Assembly: GCA_028274465.1 (NCBI GenBank)
Contig: CM051456.1
Span: 63,474,753 to 63,538,752, forward strand
DNA length: 64,000 bases
Direction: 5' to 3'
DNA from: Plantago ovata
Taxonomy: Eukaryota; Streptophyta; Magnoliopsida; Lamiales; Plantaginaceae
The notes under the pieces were generated by a model, which saw only the letters and a program-made list of their open reading frames with translations, searched no databases and was not told the DNA's origin. A program made the position numbers and the translations under genes. Positions 1 to 10,668 of the stretch are shown piece by piece (position 1 is the stretch's first letter; every line of letters begins with the position of its first letter).

Positions 1-1981
1 GTGATGAATGTAAACTTATAGATTTCGAGACTAAAAATGTAATAATGATTGCAAGAAGATCAGGAGGCTTGTTCACCGTAGATTGGTCTTCAGCTTGCCT
101 TGCTGAAAAAGCACGATTGCCTTGCTGAAAAAGCATGACTATGGCATAAACGAACAAGTCATCTAAACTTCAAGACGCTGAATAAGCTGTCTAAAAAGGC
201 ACATGTAGTTGGATTACCTAAGGTTACTTTTAAGAAGGATGGTGTTTGTAATGCATGTCAGCAAGGAAAGCAAACCAAATCTTCTTTCAAGAACAAGGCA
301 GTACCGTCAACTACAAAACCTTTACAACTCTTGCACATGGACTTGTTTGAATCTTCTTCAACAAGCTATGCTGGTAAGAAGTATGGTCTGGTCGTCGTGG
401 ATGACTATTCAAGATTCACTTGGGTAGTATTCATCAAGGACAAATCTGAAACCAAGACTGAAATACCTAACTTGCTGAATAAGCTTGAAGTCATGAAAAA
501 TGACAAGGTAAAAGTCATAAGGACAGACCATGGTACTGAGTTTGTAAACCAGTACATAACTGAATATTGTACCTCAAAAGGAATACAACATCAGTTATCC
601 TCAGTAAGAACACCACAGCAAAACGGTGTTGCTGAACGGAAGAATCGTACCCTGAAAGAAGCCACAAGAACAATGCTTGCTGACACTGAAATAAGTGAGG
701 CTTACTAGGTTGAAGCGATGTTTGATTACTAAGGAATACAACAAAACTCCTTATGAATTGTTTGTTGGAAGACCTCCTAACATCACTCATCTAAGAGTAT
801 TTGGTTGCAAGTGTTTCGTTCTTAACAATGGTAGAGAATACCTAAGAACATTTCAACCAAAGGTAGACGAAGCGATATTTCTCGGCTACTCCTTGCATAG
901 TAAAGCTTATAGAGTTTACAACAAAAAGGCACAAAAGATCGAAGAATTAGTGCATGTTGTATTCTACGAAAAGTCACAAGGAGTGCCTGCTGAAGAAGAA
1001 ATATCAGAATGTATGAAAAAGTTAATCATTCATGAGCAAAGAACTGAATCTAATGCTAGGAAAATCAAGTCAATTGAACTAAATGATTATTCTGACAATG
1101 ACTCTCCTCCCCCTAGTCATGACAAGATAAATATAGTTCACGACAAAGAATTTCCAGCAAAACACGCGGTTGCTCCGGAAGTTGCTGAAATTACGCAATC
1201 TCCAGTGCTTGCTGATGAGCTACCTCAATCAAGCAATGCTGAACAAGCAGTTGCTGATGAACAAATCTCAGCAGAGACACAAATTCCCAGTAGTACTGAA
1301 CAAGTACATACTGAAGAGTCACATGCTGATGAGCAAACATATCCTGATCCAACAAACAGAAAACCTGTTAATAAATGGATTAGAGATCATCCCTCTACGG
1401 ATATGATTGGCGATATTAATAAACGCCAAGTGACTAGATCCAAAGCTACTCATGGACTTGCTGAAGAAGCAACTGTCGTAGAAGTAGAATCATTGTTCTC
1501 TTGCTTTGTTTCAGAAATTGAACCTAAAACCATAGAAGAAGCTTTAAATCATTCTGAATGGATAAAGGCAATGCAAGAAGAACTGGATCAATTTTGAAAG
1601 AAACAAAGTCTGGAAACTTGTACCACTTGCTGAAGGTAAGAAAGCTATTGGTACAAAGTGGGTGTTCAGAAACAAGTTGAGTGAGTCTGGTGAAGTAACA
1701 AGAAATAAAGCACGTTCAGTTGCTCAAGGTTACTGTCAGACTGAAGGATTGGACTATGATGAGTCTTATGCACCAGTTGCAAGATTGGATGCAATTAGGC
1801 TTTTCTTGGCATTTTCTGCTCACAATGATTTCATTGTTTACCAAATGGATGTTAAAAGTGCATTCTTGAATGGTGAATTTGCTGAAGAAGTCTACCTAGA
1901 ACAACCCCTTGGCTTTGAACTTCCCTCAGAAATCAAGATGGTATACAAGCTTCAGAAAGCTGTATATGGTCTAAAGCAAGC
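1..1981 (+). pseudogene. Sirevirus-type Ty1/copia pol fragment (A1): integrase and start of reverse transcriptase
   Basis: Broken pol fragment that aligns throughout with the better copy at 27060-29077 (element A2). The zinc-binding N-terminal integrase region is followed by the integrase core, whose acidic residues are visible in HMDLF, RTDHGTEF and NGVAERKNR. The linker is rich in Ala-Glu and Ala-Asp, and the RT begins with [12 protein letters not shown] and reaches [16 protein letters not shown]. Damage relative to A2: a stop at 706-708 where A2 has Trp, a deletion of about 30 bases just after it, and an extra T near 1597 that shifts the frame. The sequence stops inside RT right after GLKQA, where the terminal TGATGAA of E1 begins. 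Its 5' part lies left of the window. Family assignment rests on near identity to A2, which has Sirevirus hallmarks. Confidence 0.9.
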
Positions 1982-3242
1982 TGATGAACGTGTCAGATTC
2001 AATCAAATAAATTTGTTTATTAGCCAAAGGCAATCCACAACTACAACGAAAACAATAGTGTTGTAGTAGAATGACTCGAGTGTCGTTCTCTCAGGACTAT
2101 ACTAGCTTTATCAAATCTAATTAAGAATATGAAACAGCAGATAGAAAGCAATAGGGGTTTTCAAGCAGATAATGGAGATTGGTGATAGTATGGTCCTTCT
2201 TAACATAATGGGTCGATAATCATGCATAAATTCCTCGGTCTTGCATAGAGATCTTTGAATCAATCTTGTGTCCTGTTGCAAGTATTAAGCACTACGAAGA
2301 TAATAAGGGTCTGACTCATCAACAACTAACGTCCTAATGTGTTCCGTAATTATTCAACACTACGAAGATAATTGGTCTGATTTGTTGACAAGTGTCCAGG
2401 TGTGCATAATAATCAATACAACATACGAGAATTTTGGTGTTCAACTGATCAACGAAATAAAGCAATGACCCGGAGTATAATGCGCGATATAGCCATTAGC
2501 ATGATTATCTTCCCTCGCTAAGAATTCACATACTACCACCAACGATAAATTTAGCTACTCATAGGCATGCAATCAATAGCAATCATAGAAGAAAACATAT
2601 TGAAAGAATATAAAATAAGTAGATAAAAGTTGTAAGATACAAAGTTACCGAAGGTTGTCAATCTCCGGATGATTGCGATCCTACGCGCTCCTATCTGCTA
2701 TGAAAAAGTATCCCCTAAGCTATGGAACTCCCAGGACAGGCCCCGGGAAGTTCCTACCTAAAACTATAGAGAGAGGTGAGAAAGTAGGCTTGGAAAGATA
2801 TGATTTTCGGAGAGAAAACTCGCAACTATATATAGGCCCGAATTTCTTCTGGGGCGGTTCGCCCGAGGCACGGGGCGGTTCGCCTCACAGTGTAAACGCG
2901 GAATTTTCGCGTTTTCGACGCGGTTTTGGATTTTTTCACCTTTTCGGACTCGGTTTATGACTTCTAGTAGCCTTCTAACCTCCAGATTCGGCCCCTAGAC
3001 TCCAAATCCTATCCGGAAACCTTCAGATATTCCAAATATGCTTCTGGAACACCAATTCCTTGTAGACTTCAATATAATTGCCCGTAAATCTCCGAATTTC
3101 AACCAAAACCTGTAAAATAAAATCTAAAGGGAAACGTGACACTATTCTAATAAAATGTACTAAAATATAGCTAAATTAACATAGAGGATAGCTAAAATAG
3201 GTGAAAAAGACTCGAATGAAAGTGTAAAATACTCATTCATCA
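1982..3242 (-). repeat. E1 3' LTR
   Basis: 1261-bp LTR on the minus strand, with short inverted ends TGATGAA and TTCATCA. A TATATATA box lies at 2827-2834. Two GC-rich inverted motifs of the form GGGCGGTTCGCC sit at about 2851-2884, immediately upstream of the TATA on the minus strand. It differs from the partner LTR by scattered substitutions and small indels, a few percent by eye, so the insertion is not brand new. Confidence 0.9.
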
Positions 3243-3849
3243 AACTCCCCAAACCGAACCTTTGCTTGTCCTCAAGCAACTAAGCTAGACTCTAATACAA
3301 AAAACATGCAAGACTCAAAAATGGAGTTTCATGCCAAATAAAATGAACTAAATTACTGAGTCTACCAAATAACATATGAACAAAAACCATATAGATCAAA
3401 ACATGAATATAAGTTGAAGAATACCTCGATTGACTTATACACATCCACATAAGCACTTATGTCAAGACAAGATAGTCTCTCGTAACATTCTCTACCTGGA
3501 CCTAGTCAGTGACGACGTAATGAAGCATGCTAAGATACGAATGGTTGTCCCGTGCCTATGAAACTGAGGACTTACTGCTGTTCCACCATGTTAAGACTTT
3601 TCCTCAAAAGAGGTCGAACCAGTACTGGCTCTCATCAAACGAAGGAGGGTTCCCTATAAAAGATAACACTCCCCTATTCTACCCATCTCTCAAGTAAAGT
3701 CTTAAGCTATTCACCACTTCCTGAATTGCAGGACGAGGGTGGTCTAGAACAGATGACACTCAAGACGAAAAAGATAAAAAAATAGAAAAACACGATTACG
3801 AACAATACGAAAAATGAAAAAGACTCAAACTTTGCTAAACTGCTATTTG

Positions 3850-3985
3850 GCTTTATTTTTTGGACCCTTCTTTGCTTTTTTGGGGTCTTCTCTTTTTTTT
3901 CTTTTTTTTTCTTTCCAGATTCTTTTTTCTTTTTCTTTTTTTTTCTTCTGGAATTTTTCTTTCTTTTTTTCGATTTTTTCTAGCC
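3850..3985. repeat. T-rich low-complexity tract
   Basis: Runs of T interrupted by C and short GC words such as GGGGTC and CCAG. Matching tracts occur in E2 (about 10830-10940) and E3 (about 40510-40632). On the element's coding (minus) strand it is a long purine tract that yields spurious lysine-rich ORFs. Confidence 0.7.
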
Positions 3986-4035
3986 AGCAGTAGCATAACA
4001 AAAAGAGAGACAAAATGATTCTCACGACTTCCCCA

Positions 4036-4057
4036 AACCTATTCGAAAGAATAGGTT
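4036..4057 (-). repeat. Hairpin with adjacent purine tract, copy 1 (E1)
   Basis: Perfect 9-bp arms AACCTATTC and GAATAGGTT around GAAA. On the minus strand the hairpin is followed by TTTGGGGAAG, like the sequence that precedes the 3' LTR. A second copy lies at 4150-4171 with loop GGAA. Paired copies also occur in E2 (10994-11015, 11109-11130) and E3 (40688-40709, 40803-40824). Confidence 0.7.
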
Positions 4058-4149
4058 AGAGTACAAAATTCACGAAAAAGGAAAAATAAACTTACGATAC
4101 GAAGAATGAAAAACAGAAACAAGTCTATGATGGTGTAACCCCCTCCCCA

Positions 4150-4171
4150 AACCTATTCGGAAGAATAGGTT
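4150..4171 (-). repeat. Hairpin with adjacent purine tract, copy 2 (E1)
   Basis: Same 9-bp arms as copy 1 with loop GGAA. On the minus strand it is followed by TTTGGGGAGGGGG, a stronger polypurine run than in copy 1. The function is not known from the sequence. Confidence 0.7.
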
Positions 4172-4937
4172 ATAAACAAAGGATCACACAAACTCACACT
4201 ACCTCCTTCCTAGGCATTTAGCAATCTCAAAGCATGGTGAAGACTTGTTGCCTCTTAGGTACATAATTACTCGGGAAAACAACCATAAGACCCTAACATG
4301 CATCATCCTATTATAAAGGCCTTCGTGAACCGCAGTAGAGAAAACACCACTAAGTGATGTCGAGACTACCTAGCTCAACTAAGTGCAAAACATAAATGTG
4401 ACAAGCCAAACGAGAAAAACCTCAAACAAATTCACAGAGATGAAGCATACGATTAATGGCATAGCTAGTTGATCTACCCAATAAAAAAGTTCAAAAAATT
4501 CGGCAACCCCATATAAAAACATGCAAAACTATCCTAGGATGAATGTAGTGAATGCAACCTAAAAATCTAAGAAAGCAGTAAACGTGCAAATGCAAACAAA
4601 GAACAAGATACCATACTCAACATCACAAAGCCAAACAATACTTAACATCATGGTCCACATCCCATCCCCCTCATAAAACTTAAGCTAGTCCCTAACAAAA
4701 GAGAATGAGTAAATAAAAAGTGATACTAGATGTTACCGAACAGTTTGGCCTCGGTCGGCTGAGAGCGGACATGTGAAAAGACTAATTATCGGGATTGAAA
4801 TCCCCATAATAGTCCCTCCACATGTCGGACAGGAGATCATTACCCTAATGTTATCCATTATCAAATGGAAACGAATCCTGTGCATCCGTTCCATTACTCC
4901 TCGCATCTTGGGAACCATCCTTGGCTCCTCTCCGTGT

Positions 4938-5759
4938 CTACTCAAGCAAGTCCACGATTCCCTGAAAACTAAAATTAACAAATCCAAGAAAAACAAAATC
5001 TAAAAAATAACTAAGGGAATCAGATGGAAAATAAAAAGAGTAAAGAGGATCAAAACTCCTTTGGAACTCATAGGTGGGTGCATGGACCAGAACGTAGGAG
5101 TCAAGATCAAGAGTATCTGCAGCAATTGATTCAGACACACCAAAATCTTCAGAGATTGGCTCCTCGACCTCAACACAACTGACGCCTTCACTCTCTGACT
5201 CAAGTGAAGCAATGGATTCAGTTATCACCTCCTCCACGACTTCCTCTTGACCAGCAACCTCGACGTCCGCAAGTAAGGACGTGGAATCCAAGCTAAGCAC
5301 TAAGGAGACTTCATCAATGGATTCTTCTCCACATTCCTCTTCATCGGCAATGTCGATTTCTGGTGGCTGACTACTGAATCGAGACGTCCATGCCCCTATC
5401 CCGGGAGGTGAGTCCCTATCCCAATGTTCCAGAAACTTGCTGGTTACTTCACCCCAAGTGCGCAACGATTTTTCCGGCGGGATTCTGAGCCATCTTCGAG
5501 CGTACCCTTCCAAGGCTCCCATAAATCCTCTCATACAAAGTTGCTCATGTGATAAAATAACCCCCTCCTCATTCTCACGAGGTATCCTCAACATACCTTC
5601 CTCGTATGTGTCTAAGAACCCTCTTGGATCATCACCCATTGAAAACGTGGAGAGAATGGAGTAGTACGCAGTATCAAAGTCATAATTCCTGCAATCGTCA
5701 TCCAATGTTATGCAAGGCCCTCGAGGCATCACATACCGGGGCAACGGTGGTTGACTCAT
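4938..5759 (-). CDS. E1 short Gag-like protein (273 aa)
   Basis: Open frame from ATG at 5759 (MSQPPLPRYVMPRG). Residues about 40-120 resemble the core of plant gypsy Gag: a charged helix region, GALEGYARRWLRIPPEKS, then RTWGEVTSKFLEHW, which fits the usual Trp-Leu, Pro-x-Ser, Thr-Trp, Phe-Leu pattern of the retrotransposon gag domain. The second half differs from a normal Gag. It is strongly acidic (many Glu and Ser), ends in an aromatic, hydrophobic stretch, and has no CCHC knuckle and no protease. It lies about 290 bases downstream of the primer site and is the only credible ORF in E1. E2 has a broken copy at 12043-12951. The N-terminal half probably still packages RNA; the role of the acidic tail is unknown. 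Confidence 0.65.
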   Translation of the reverse strand: MSQPPLPRYVMPRGPCITLDDDCRNYDFDTAYYSILSTFSMGDDPRGFLDTYEEGMLRIPRENEEGVILSHEQLCMRGFMGALEGYARRWLRIPPEKSLRTWGEVTSKFLEHWDRDSPPGIGAWTSRFSSQPPEIDIADEEECGEESIDEVSLVLSLDSTSLLADVEVAGQEEVVEEVITESIASLESESEGVSCVEVEEPISEDFGVSESIAADTLDLDSYVLVHAPTYEFQRSFDPLYSFYFPSDSLSYFLDFVFLGFVNFSFQGIVDLLE

Positions 5760-6051
5760 CCTTCATATAACTAGTTTCTGCACAGGAGGAAACAAGAAAC
5801 CAAGGAGCAGAATCCACAAAACAAAAACTTGCAAAGAAAAGCACAAAGAGTGCAAACAAACACAATGTAACCGAGAACTACGAGAGCGCAAGCACGTAAG
5901 GTAACCTAGATCAGATTAGATGAATTTACTCAAGAAGATAGAAGGAAAGAAATAGGGTAAGAAAGTGAAATTTCTGAGAGACAATCCAAGAGCTGTTCTG
6001 GGGGTTGAATGCTGAAAATATAAACAAATTAAACAGAAAAAAGGAGTATAG
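5760..6051 (-). other. E1 leader between primer site and gag
   Basis: About 290 bases of 5' untranslated leader on the minus strand. No ORF, splice signal or repeat was recognised. It matches the E2 leader at 12952-13259. Confidence 0.6.
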
Positions 6052-6069
6052 TCCCCGGCAACGGCGCCA
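6052..6069 (-). promoter_or_regulatory. E1 primer-binding site for tRNA-Asp
   Basis: The plus strand reads TCCCCGGCAACGGCGCCA, the 3' end of plant tRNA-Asp(GUC) including CCA. The minus strand therefore carries an 18-base complementary primer site, three bases inside the 5' LTR. It fixes the orientation of the element. The tRNA end is from established knowledge. Confidence 0.9.
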
Positions 6070-6072
6070 ATT

Positions 6073-7346
6073 TGATGAAACGTTGTCAGGGTTCAATCAA
6101 ATAATATTTGTAATTTATCCAAAGGCAATCCACAACTACAACGAAAACCGTAGCGTAGTAGCAGAATGACTCGAGTGTCGTTCTCTCAGGACTATAACTA
6201 GCTTTATCTATTTCATAAAGAAAATATAAAACAGCAAATAAAAAGCAATAGGGGGTTTTCAAGCAGATAATGGAGGTTGGTGATAGTATGGTCCTTCTTA
6301 ACATAATGGGTCGATAATCATGCATAAATTCCTCGGTCTTGCATAGAGATCTTTGAATGAATCTAGGGTCCTGTTGTAAGTATTGTGCACTACGAAGATA
6401 ATATGGGTCTGACCTGTCAACAACTAACGTCCTATTGTGTTCCGTAATCATTCAACACTACGAAGATAATTAAGTCTGTTTGGCCGACAAGTGTCCTAGT
6501 GTGCTTAATGATCAATACAACATACGAGAATTTTGGTGTTCAACTCATCAACGAAATAAATCAATGACACGGAGTATAATGCGCGATATAGCCATTAGCA
6601 TGATTATCTTCCCTCGCTAAGAATTCACATACTACCACCAACGATAAATTTAGCTACTCATAATGTGCATGCAATTAATAGCAATCATAGAAGAAAACAT
6701 ATTGAAAGAATATATAAAATAAGTAGATAAAAGTTGTAAGATACAAAGTTACCGAAGGTTGTCAATCTCCGGATGATTGTGATCCTACGCGCTCCAATCT
6801 GCTATGAAAAAGTATCCCCTAAGCTACGGAACTCCCAGGACAGGCCCCGGGAAGTTCCTACCTAAAACTATAGAGAGAGGTGAGAAAGAAGGCTTGGAAA
6901 GATATGAATTTCGGAGAGAAAACTCGCAACTATATATAGGCCCGAAAATACTCTGAGGCGGTTCGCCCGAGCCATGGGGCGGTTCGCCCCCCAGTTTTTC
7001 GTGGAATTTCTGCGTTTTTCGACGCGGATTTGGATTTCTTCACCTTTTCGGACTCGGTTTCAGACTTCTAATGGCCTTCTAACCTCCAGATTCGGCCCCT
7101 AGACTCCAAATCCTATCCGGAAACCTTCAGATACTCCAAATATGCTTCTGGAACACCAATTCCTTGTAGACTTCAATATAATTGCCCGTAAATCTCCGAA
7201 TTTCAACCAAAACCTGTAAAATAAAATCTAAAGGGAAACGTGACACTATTCTAATAAAATGTACTAAAATATAGCTAAATTAACATAGAGGATAGCTAAA
7301 TTAGGTGAAAAAGACTCGAATGAAAGTGTAAAATACACATTCATCA
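6073..7346 (-). repeat. E1 5' LTR
   Basis: 1274-bp LTR with ends TGATGAA and TTCATCA. The TATA box TATATATA is at 6931-6938, with two GC-rich inverted motifs at about 6956-6990 just upstream on the minus strand. The base after the right end is in copia B RT codons. Confidence 0.9.
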
Positions 7347-8567
7347 AATAGCAACCTTGAGGAAGAGGTCTATATGGTACAGCCGGAAGGTTTTATTAAT
7401 AAAACCAGGCTAACTGATGTATGCAAATTACAGAGATCCATCTATGGGCTAAAGCAAGCGTCAAGGAGCTGGAATATCCGCTTTGATGATGCTGTCAAAT
7501 CGTTTGACTTCATCAGAAGCAAGGAAGATCCCTGTGTCTACGCGAGACACAGCGACAAAGGAGTTGTTTTCATGATCATTTATGTAGATGACATTTTGAT
7601 CATTGGAAACAATGTCTCTATGCTAGAAGAGACTAAAGTTTGGTTATCAAGTACCTTCTCGATGAAGGACTTGGGTGAAGCGAACTACATCCTAGGGATC
7701 AAGATCTTTAGAGATAGATCCAAGAGGATGTTAGGAATAACACAGTCCATCTACATCGACAAAATACTGAAGCGTTATAAGATGGATGACTCAAAGAGAG
7801 GCTTTCTCCCAGCTAGGCAAGGGATTGTCTTATCAGTTAAGGATGGTCCTAAAACTGATGAAGAAAGAAATGCAATGAGTTGTGTGCCCTATGCTTCGGC
7901 AGTAGGGTCTATAATGTATGCAATGAATTGCACAAGGCCCGATGTGGCATATGCGCTTAGTGTCACTTGTCGACACCAATAGAATCCAGGAGTACCTCAC
8001 TGGACTGCTGTGAAGAACATTCTTAAGTACCTTAGACGGACTAAAGAGATGTTCTTGGTGTTTGGTGGAGAACAAGAATTGAAGATGTCTGGGTATGTCG
8101 ACGCTGGATTTGAATCAGATCCTGATGACTTTAAGTCACAGACAGGATACGTATTCAAATTGAACGGAGGAGCTGTCTGTTGGAAGAGTTCTAAGCAAGC
8201 CACGGTTGCTGACTCATCCACAAAAGCCGAGTACATTGCTGCATCAGAAGCATCGAAAGAAGCTGTCTGGATTTCAGAGTTCTTGAAGGAATTGAGGGTT
8301 GTTCCTGCTCCTAGTCCAATAACGATTTATTGTGACAATACGGGCGCCGTCGCTCAGGCTAGGGAGCCTAGATCTATAAACAAGAACAAACATGTACTTA
8401 GAAAATATCACGTTATACGTGAGATTATAGATAGAGGAGAAGTTAGTATAGAACGTGTCTCTACCACAGACAACGTGGCAGATCCTTTCACCAAGGTCTT
8501 ATCAGTGGAAGTCCACTTAAGACATTATGCTAATCTGGGCATTAGACATAAAGGTGACTGGCTCTAG
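7347..8567 (+). pseudogene. Copia B pol 3' half: reverse transcriptase C-terminal part and RNase H
   Basis: Reads in one frame from the first base after E1, starting at NLEEEVYMVQPEGF, the stretch that normally follows the RT motif FLNG. RT palm motif FMIIYVDDILIIGN is intact, then SSTFSMKDLGEANYILGIKI. RNase H follows with GYVDAGFESDPDDFKSQTGY, WKSSKQATVADSSTKAEYIA, YCDNTGAVAQAREPRS and NVADPFTKVLS. One stop (TAG at 7980-7982) interrupts it near RHQ-NPG. This is Ty1/copia but clearly a different family from A1, A2 and A3. The gag, protease, integrase and RT N-terminus are missing, because E1 lies where they should be. Confidence 0.88.
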
Positions 8568-8570
8568 TCC

Positions 8571-8581
8571 AAGTGGGAGAT
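8571..8581 (+). promoter_or_regulatory. Copia B polypurine tract
   Basis: AAGTGGGAGAT immediately precedes the 3' LTR and lies just after the pol stop. This is the usual position and composition for plus-strand priming in copia elements. Confidence 0.75.
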
Positions 8582-10668
8582 TGATAGTGTATATGTCCTA
8601 GAGACAGTCCTTACTAAGAGCATGGTGCCCTTATAGAGGGCATATATGTAATATTACACAGGTCAACGTAATATAATATATGTTTGTTGCATTTTACTAT
8701 TGAATATCGTTATCATATTTATATTACACCAGGCTGCAGCATGTCATATCTTTATTACTGCCTGTATTGATATTAAACATGTCCCCTCGGATAGATAACC
8801 GATCACATAGATAGTGGGAGCTATGTGAGTTATCATCTATCCCAAACTCTCCCTAGTCGAGGTTCATCTCGGATGTGGGGATCTGAATGAACCAGACAAG
8901 ACTAGTATGCGTGGAGGTTATACTTGTTGGAGCAAGTGTGAGCCGATCCCACGGCCACGGAACGGATTGTTGGACAATCGAGAAACGTTCCCATAACTGC
9001 GCATAGTTGTTCGAAGAAGCTTTATCGAACAATGGAAGTATCCACCGGACACTCCCATCGATGTATACTCTACACTGAAGTGTCTATGGGAACCGGTAAG
9101 TTGTCGAAGTGATGCCATTCGTCCTTTGTACTTACAGGACTTTATCATCACATTTCTTGCCCCATATCCTTGGTGGACCCGTCGATGTCAGCACTGAATA
9201 AGCAGCTGACCTAAGACACGATCCAGGATTATGGCTACATACAAATGGGGGTGATAAGTGATTCTGTGAAGGATTCATCTCTCAAGTGTAGCACAGGAGA
9301 GCACTGCTCATAGTCTGCATAGTTGTGTTGGTAAAGTAACTGGCCAGTGCAAATGATATATTGTGATGGTCATAAGTATATCTTAACCAAGCAACTCCCT
9401 GAGACGCCTGTGGATGTATTATTGGGATAGACACTTCATCGGTCCTAGATACATTCGAGCAAGTCAGATGAAGGGACGTTACCATCGCCGCGTTGAGCGC
9501 AACAGGCTTCGCAACGAAAGGGTTAGCTTTGAGAAACCTCTCAAACGTCCTCACGTATTAATATTGCAAATGGAACCGTCTAGGAATTCCATGTTGCCTA
9601 GTCTAGGACTTGCTTAATACGATGAGGCCCTATGGGTCACACTATGTGGTGATTCAGTCTATCAGAATATCCTTGAAGATGGAATTGCAATTAATTTGGA
9701 ATTAATTGTGATTGATGGATTATAATTGATTTGGAATTAATTATAATATTTGGTGGCTCAATTAATGATTTGGAATTATTAATTGAATTGGCTAATTAAT
9801 TGTATTTTATGTAAATACAATTAAAGATTATATTTTGGAAATATAATGGAGGTTTGATTAGAAAGGATATGTTAATTTAGAATTAACATATGCACTTGGG
9901 CAAAATCTACTTGAAGTTTGAATTGCCTTAGAACTATAAGTGGGTCCCAAAATTGGGACCCACCTACTGTCCCTAGGAGGTGCGCGCGTGCGCATGATGG
10001 ATAAGGGGAAGGAGTTCGACTCCTTCCTCTATTTGATGTCCAAGGGATAAGTTAGATTTTCCTGATTGAGTTTTGATTTGATTGGGAATGAATCTAGACT
10101 TGATATTGGTTTCCTTGTGCGATAAGAATTAGATTCTTATTTCTTTACGAAGTCTAATTGCTTATGCTTTAGGCTTCTATGGACTACTATATATAGTGGA
10201 CTATTAGAGAGCTTTTTACACACAGTTTCAGACATAGACTTTCACAGTTACTCTACCCAGTTTTCTTAGAGAAAATAAAAAGCTCTCCCCTCCTCTTTAG
10301 CCACCCGCGCGCGCCACCTCACCGGAGGAATCGCCGCCCCGTCTTCTTGGTCACACAAAGAATATCCTAGCATTCTTCCGATAGGCTGTTCATCCGTGGA
10401 TACCAAGGTTGAGGTTCTAGGAGCTTGAAACTAACTCTTATTGTCTTGCAGATATACAGAGTATTGTAGATATCTTCGACTTGACGAAGGAGAAGATACA
10501 CCAGAATATTACGAAGACTTGGAAGCTGCTTTGGAAGTAAGGTTAGTCTTCTAATTGACGTGTTTATATATATACGACATATGCATAATCAATTAACCTG
10601 TATGTTAAGAAAATCTTTTGAAATTCCGCTGCGTACCCTAGGGGTAACTCTGACCATATTTTCTTACA
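8582..10668 (+). repeat. Copia B 3' LTR (about 2.1 kb)
   Basis: Starts TGATAGTG right after the polypurine tract and ends TTTTCTTACA at 10668, where E2 internal sequence resumes. A TATATATA box is at 10188-10195, followed by an AG-rich leader. AT-rich blocks with repeated AATTAATT words lie at 9690-9800. No partner LTR is in the window, so the boundaries come from TG and CA ends, the polypurine tract and the E2 junction. The next bases CTCTC also occur at the matching place in uninterrupted E1, as expected for the right copy of a 5-bp target duplication. Confidence 0.75.
10188..10195 (+). promoter_or_regulatory. TATA box of copia B LTR
   Basis: TATATATA in an otherwise unremarkable stretch, about 480 bases from the LTR end. 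This is a plausible core promoter position. Confidence 0.55.

Larger units (their letters stand above)
3243..4937 (-). other. E1 3' noncoding internal region
   Basis: No credible gene. On the minus strand the purine-rich GGTTTGGGGAGTT directly precedes the 3' LTR and is the likely polypurine tract. Most of the region matches 39910-41220 in E3, and the part from about 3687 on also matches 10669-11510 in E2. Landmarks are a T-rich low-complexity tract (about 3850-3985) and two hairpins (4036-4057 and 4150-4171). The part nearest the ORF (about 4570-4735) is specific to E1. Confidence 0.75.
1982..7346 (-). mobile_element. E1: complete non-autonomous Ty3/gypsy-type LTR element, minus strand
   Basis: Two direct LTRs of about 1.26 kb (1982-3242 and 6073-7346), each with ends TGATGAA and TTCATCA, bound an internal region of about 2.8 kb. 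Reading the minus strand, the order is 5' LTR, tRNA-Asp primer site, a leader, one gag-like ORF, a long noncoding 3' region with two hairpins and a T-rich tract, a purine-rich stretch, and the 3' LTR. There is no protease, RT, RNase H or integrase, so it must move using enzymes from other elements. The 5 bases outside the two ends differ (CAAGC and AATAG), and the two flanks are RT genes of different copia families. E1 may therefore be a recombinant between two insertions. Confidence 0.9.

Noticed and set aside
3843..4025. Lysine-rich ORF on minus (and similar ones at 10812-11024 and 40481-40675)
   Set aside because: It comes from the T-rich low-complexity tract shared by E1-E3. Frames differ between copies, so it is not a gene.
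6052..6069. tRNA-Asp gene remnants at the four CCGGCAACGGCGCCA sites
   Set aside because: Only the 3' end is present, always three bases from an LTR. They are primer sites.
6086..6451. 121-codon ORF on minus in the E1 5' LTR
   Set aside because: It lies in the transcribed LTR and is not kept open in the E1 3' LTR, E3 or E4.
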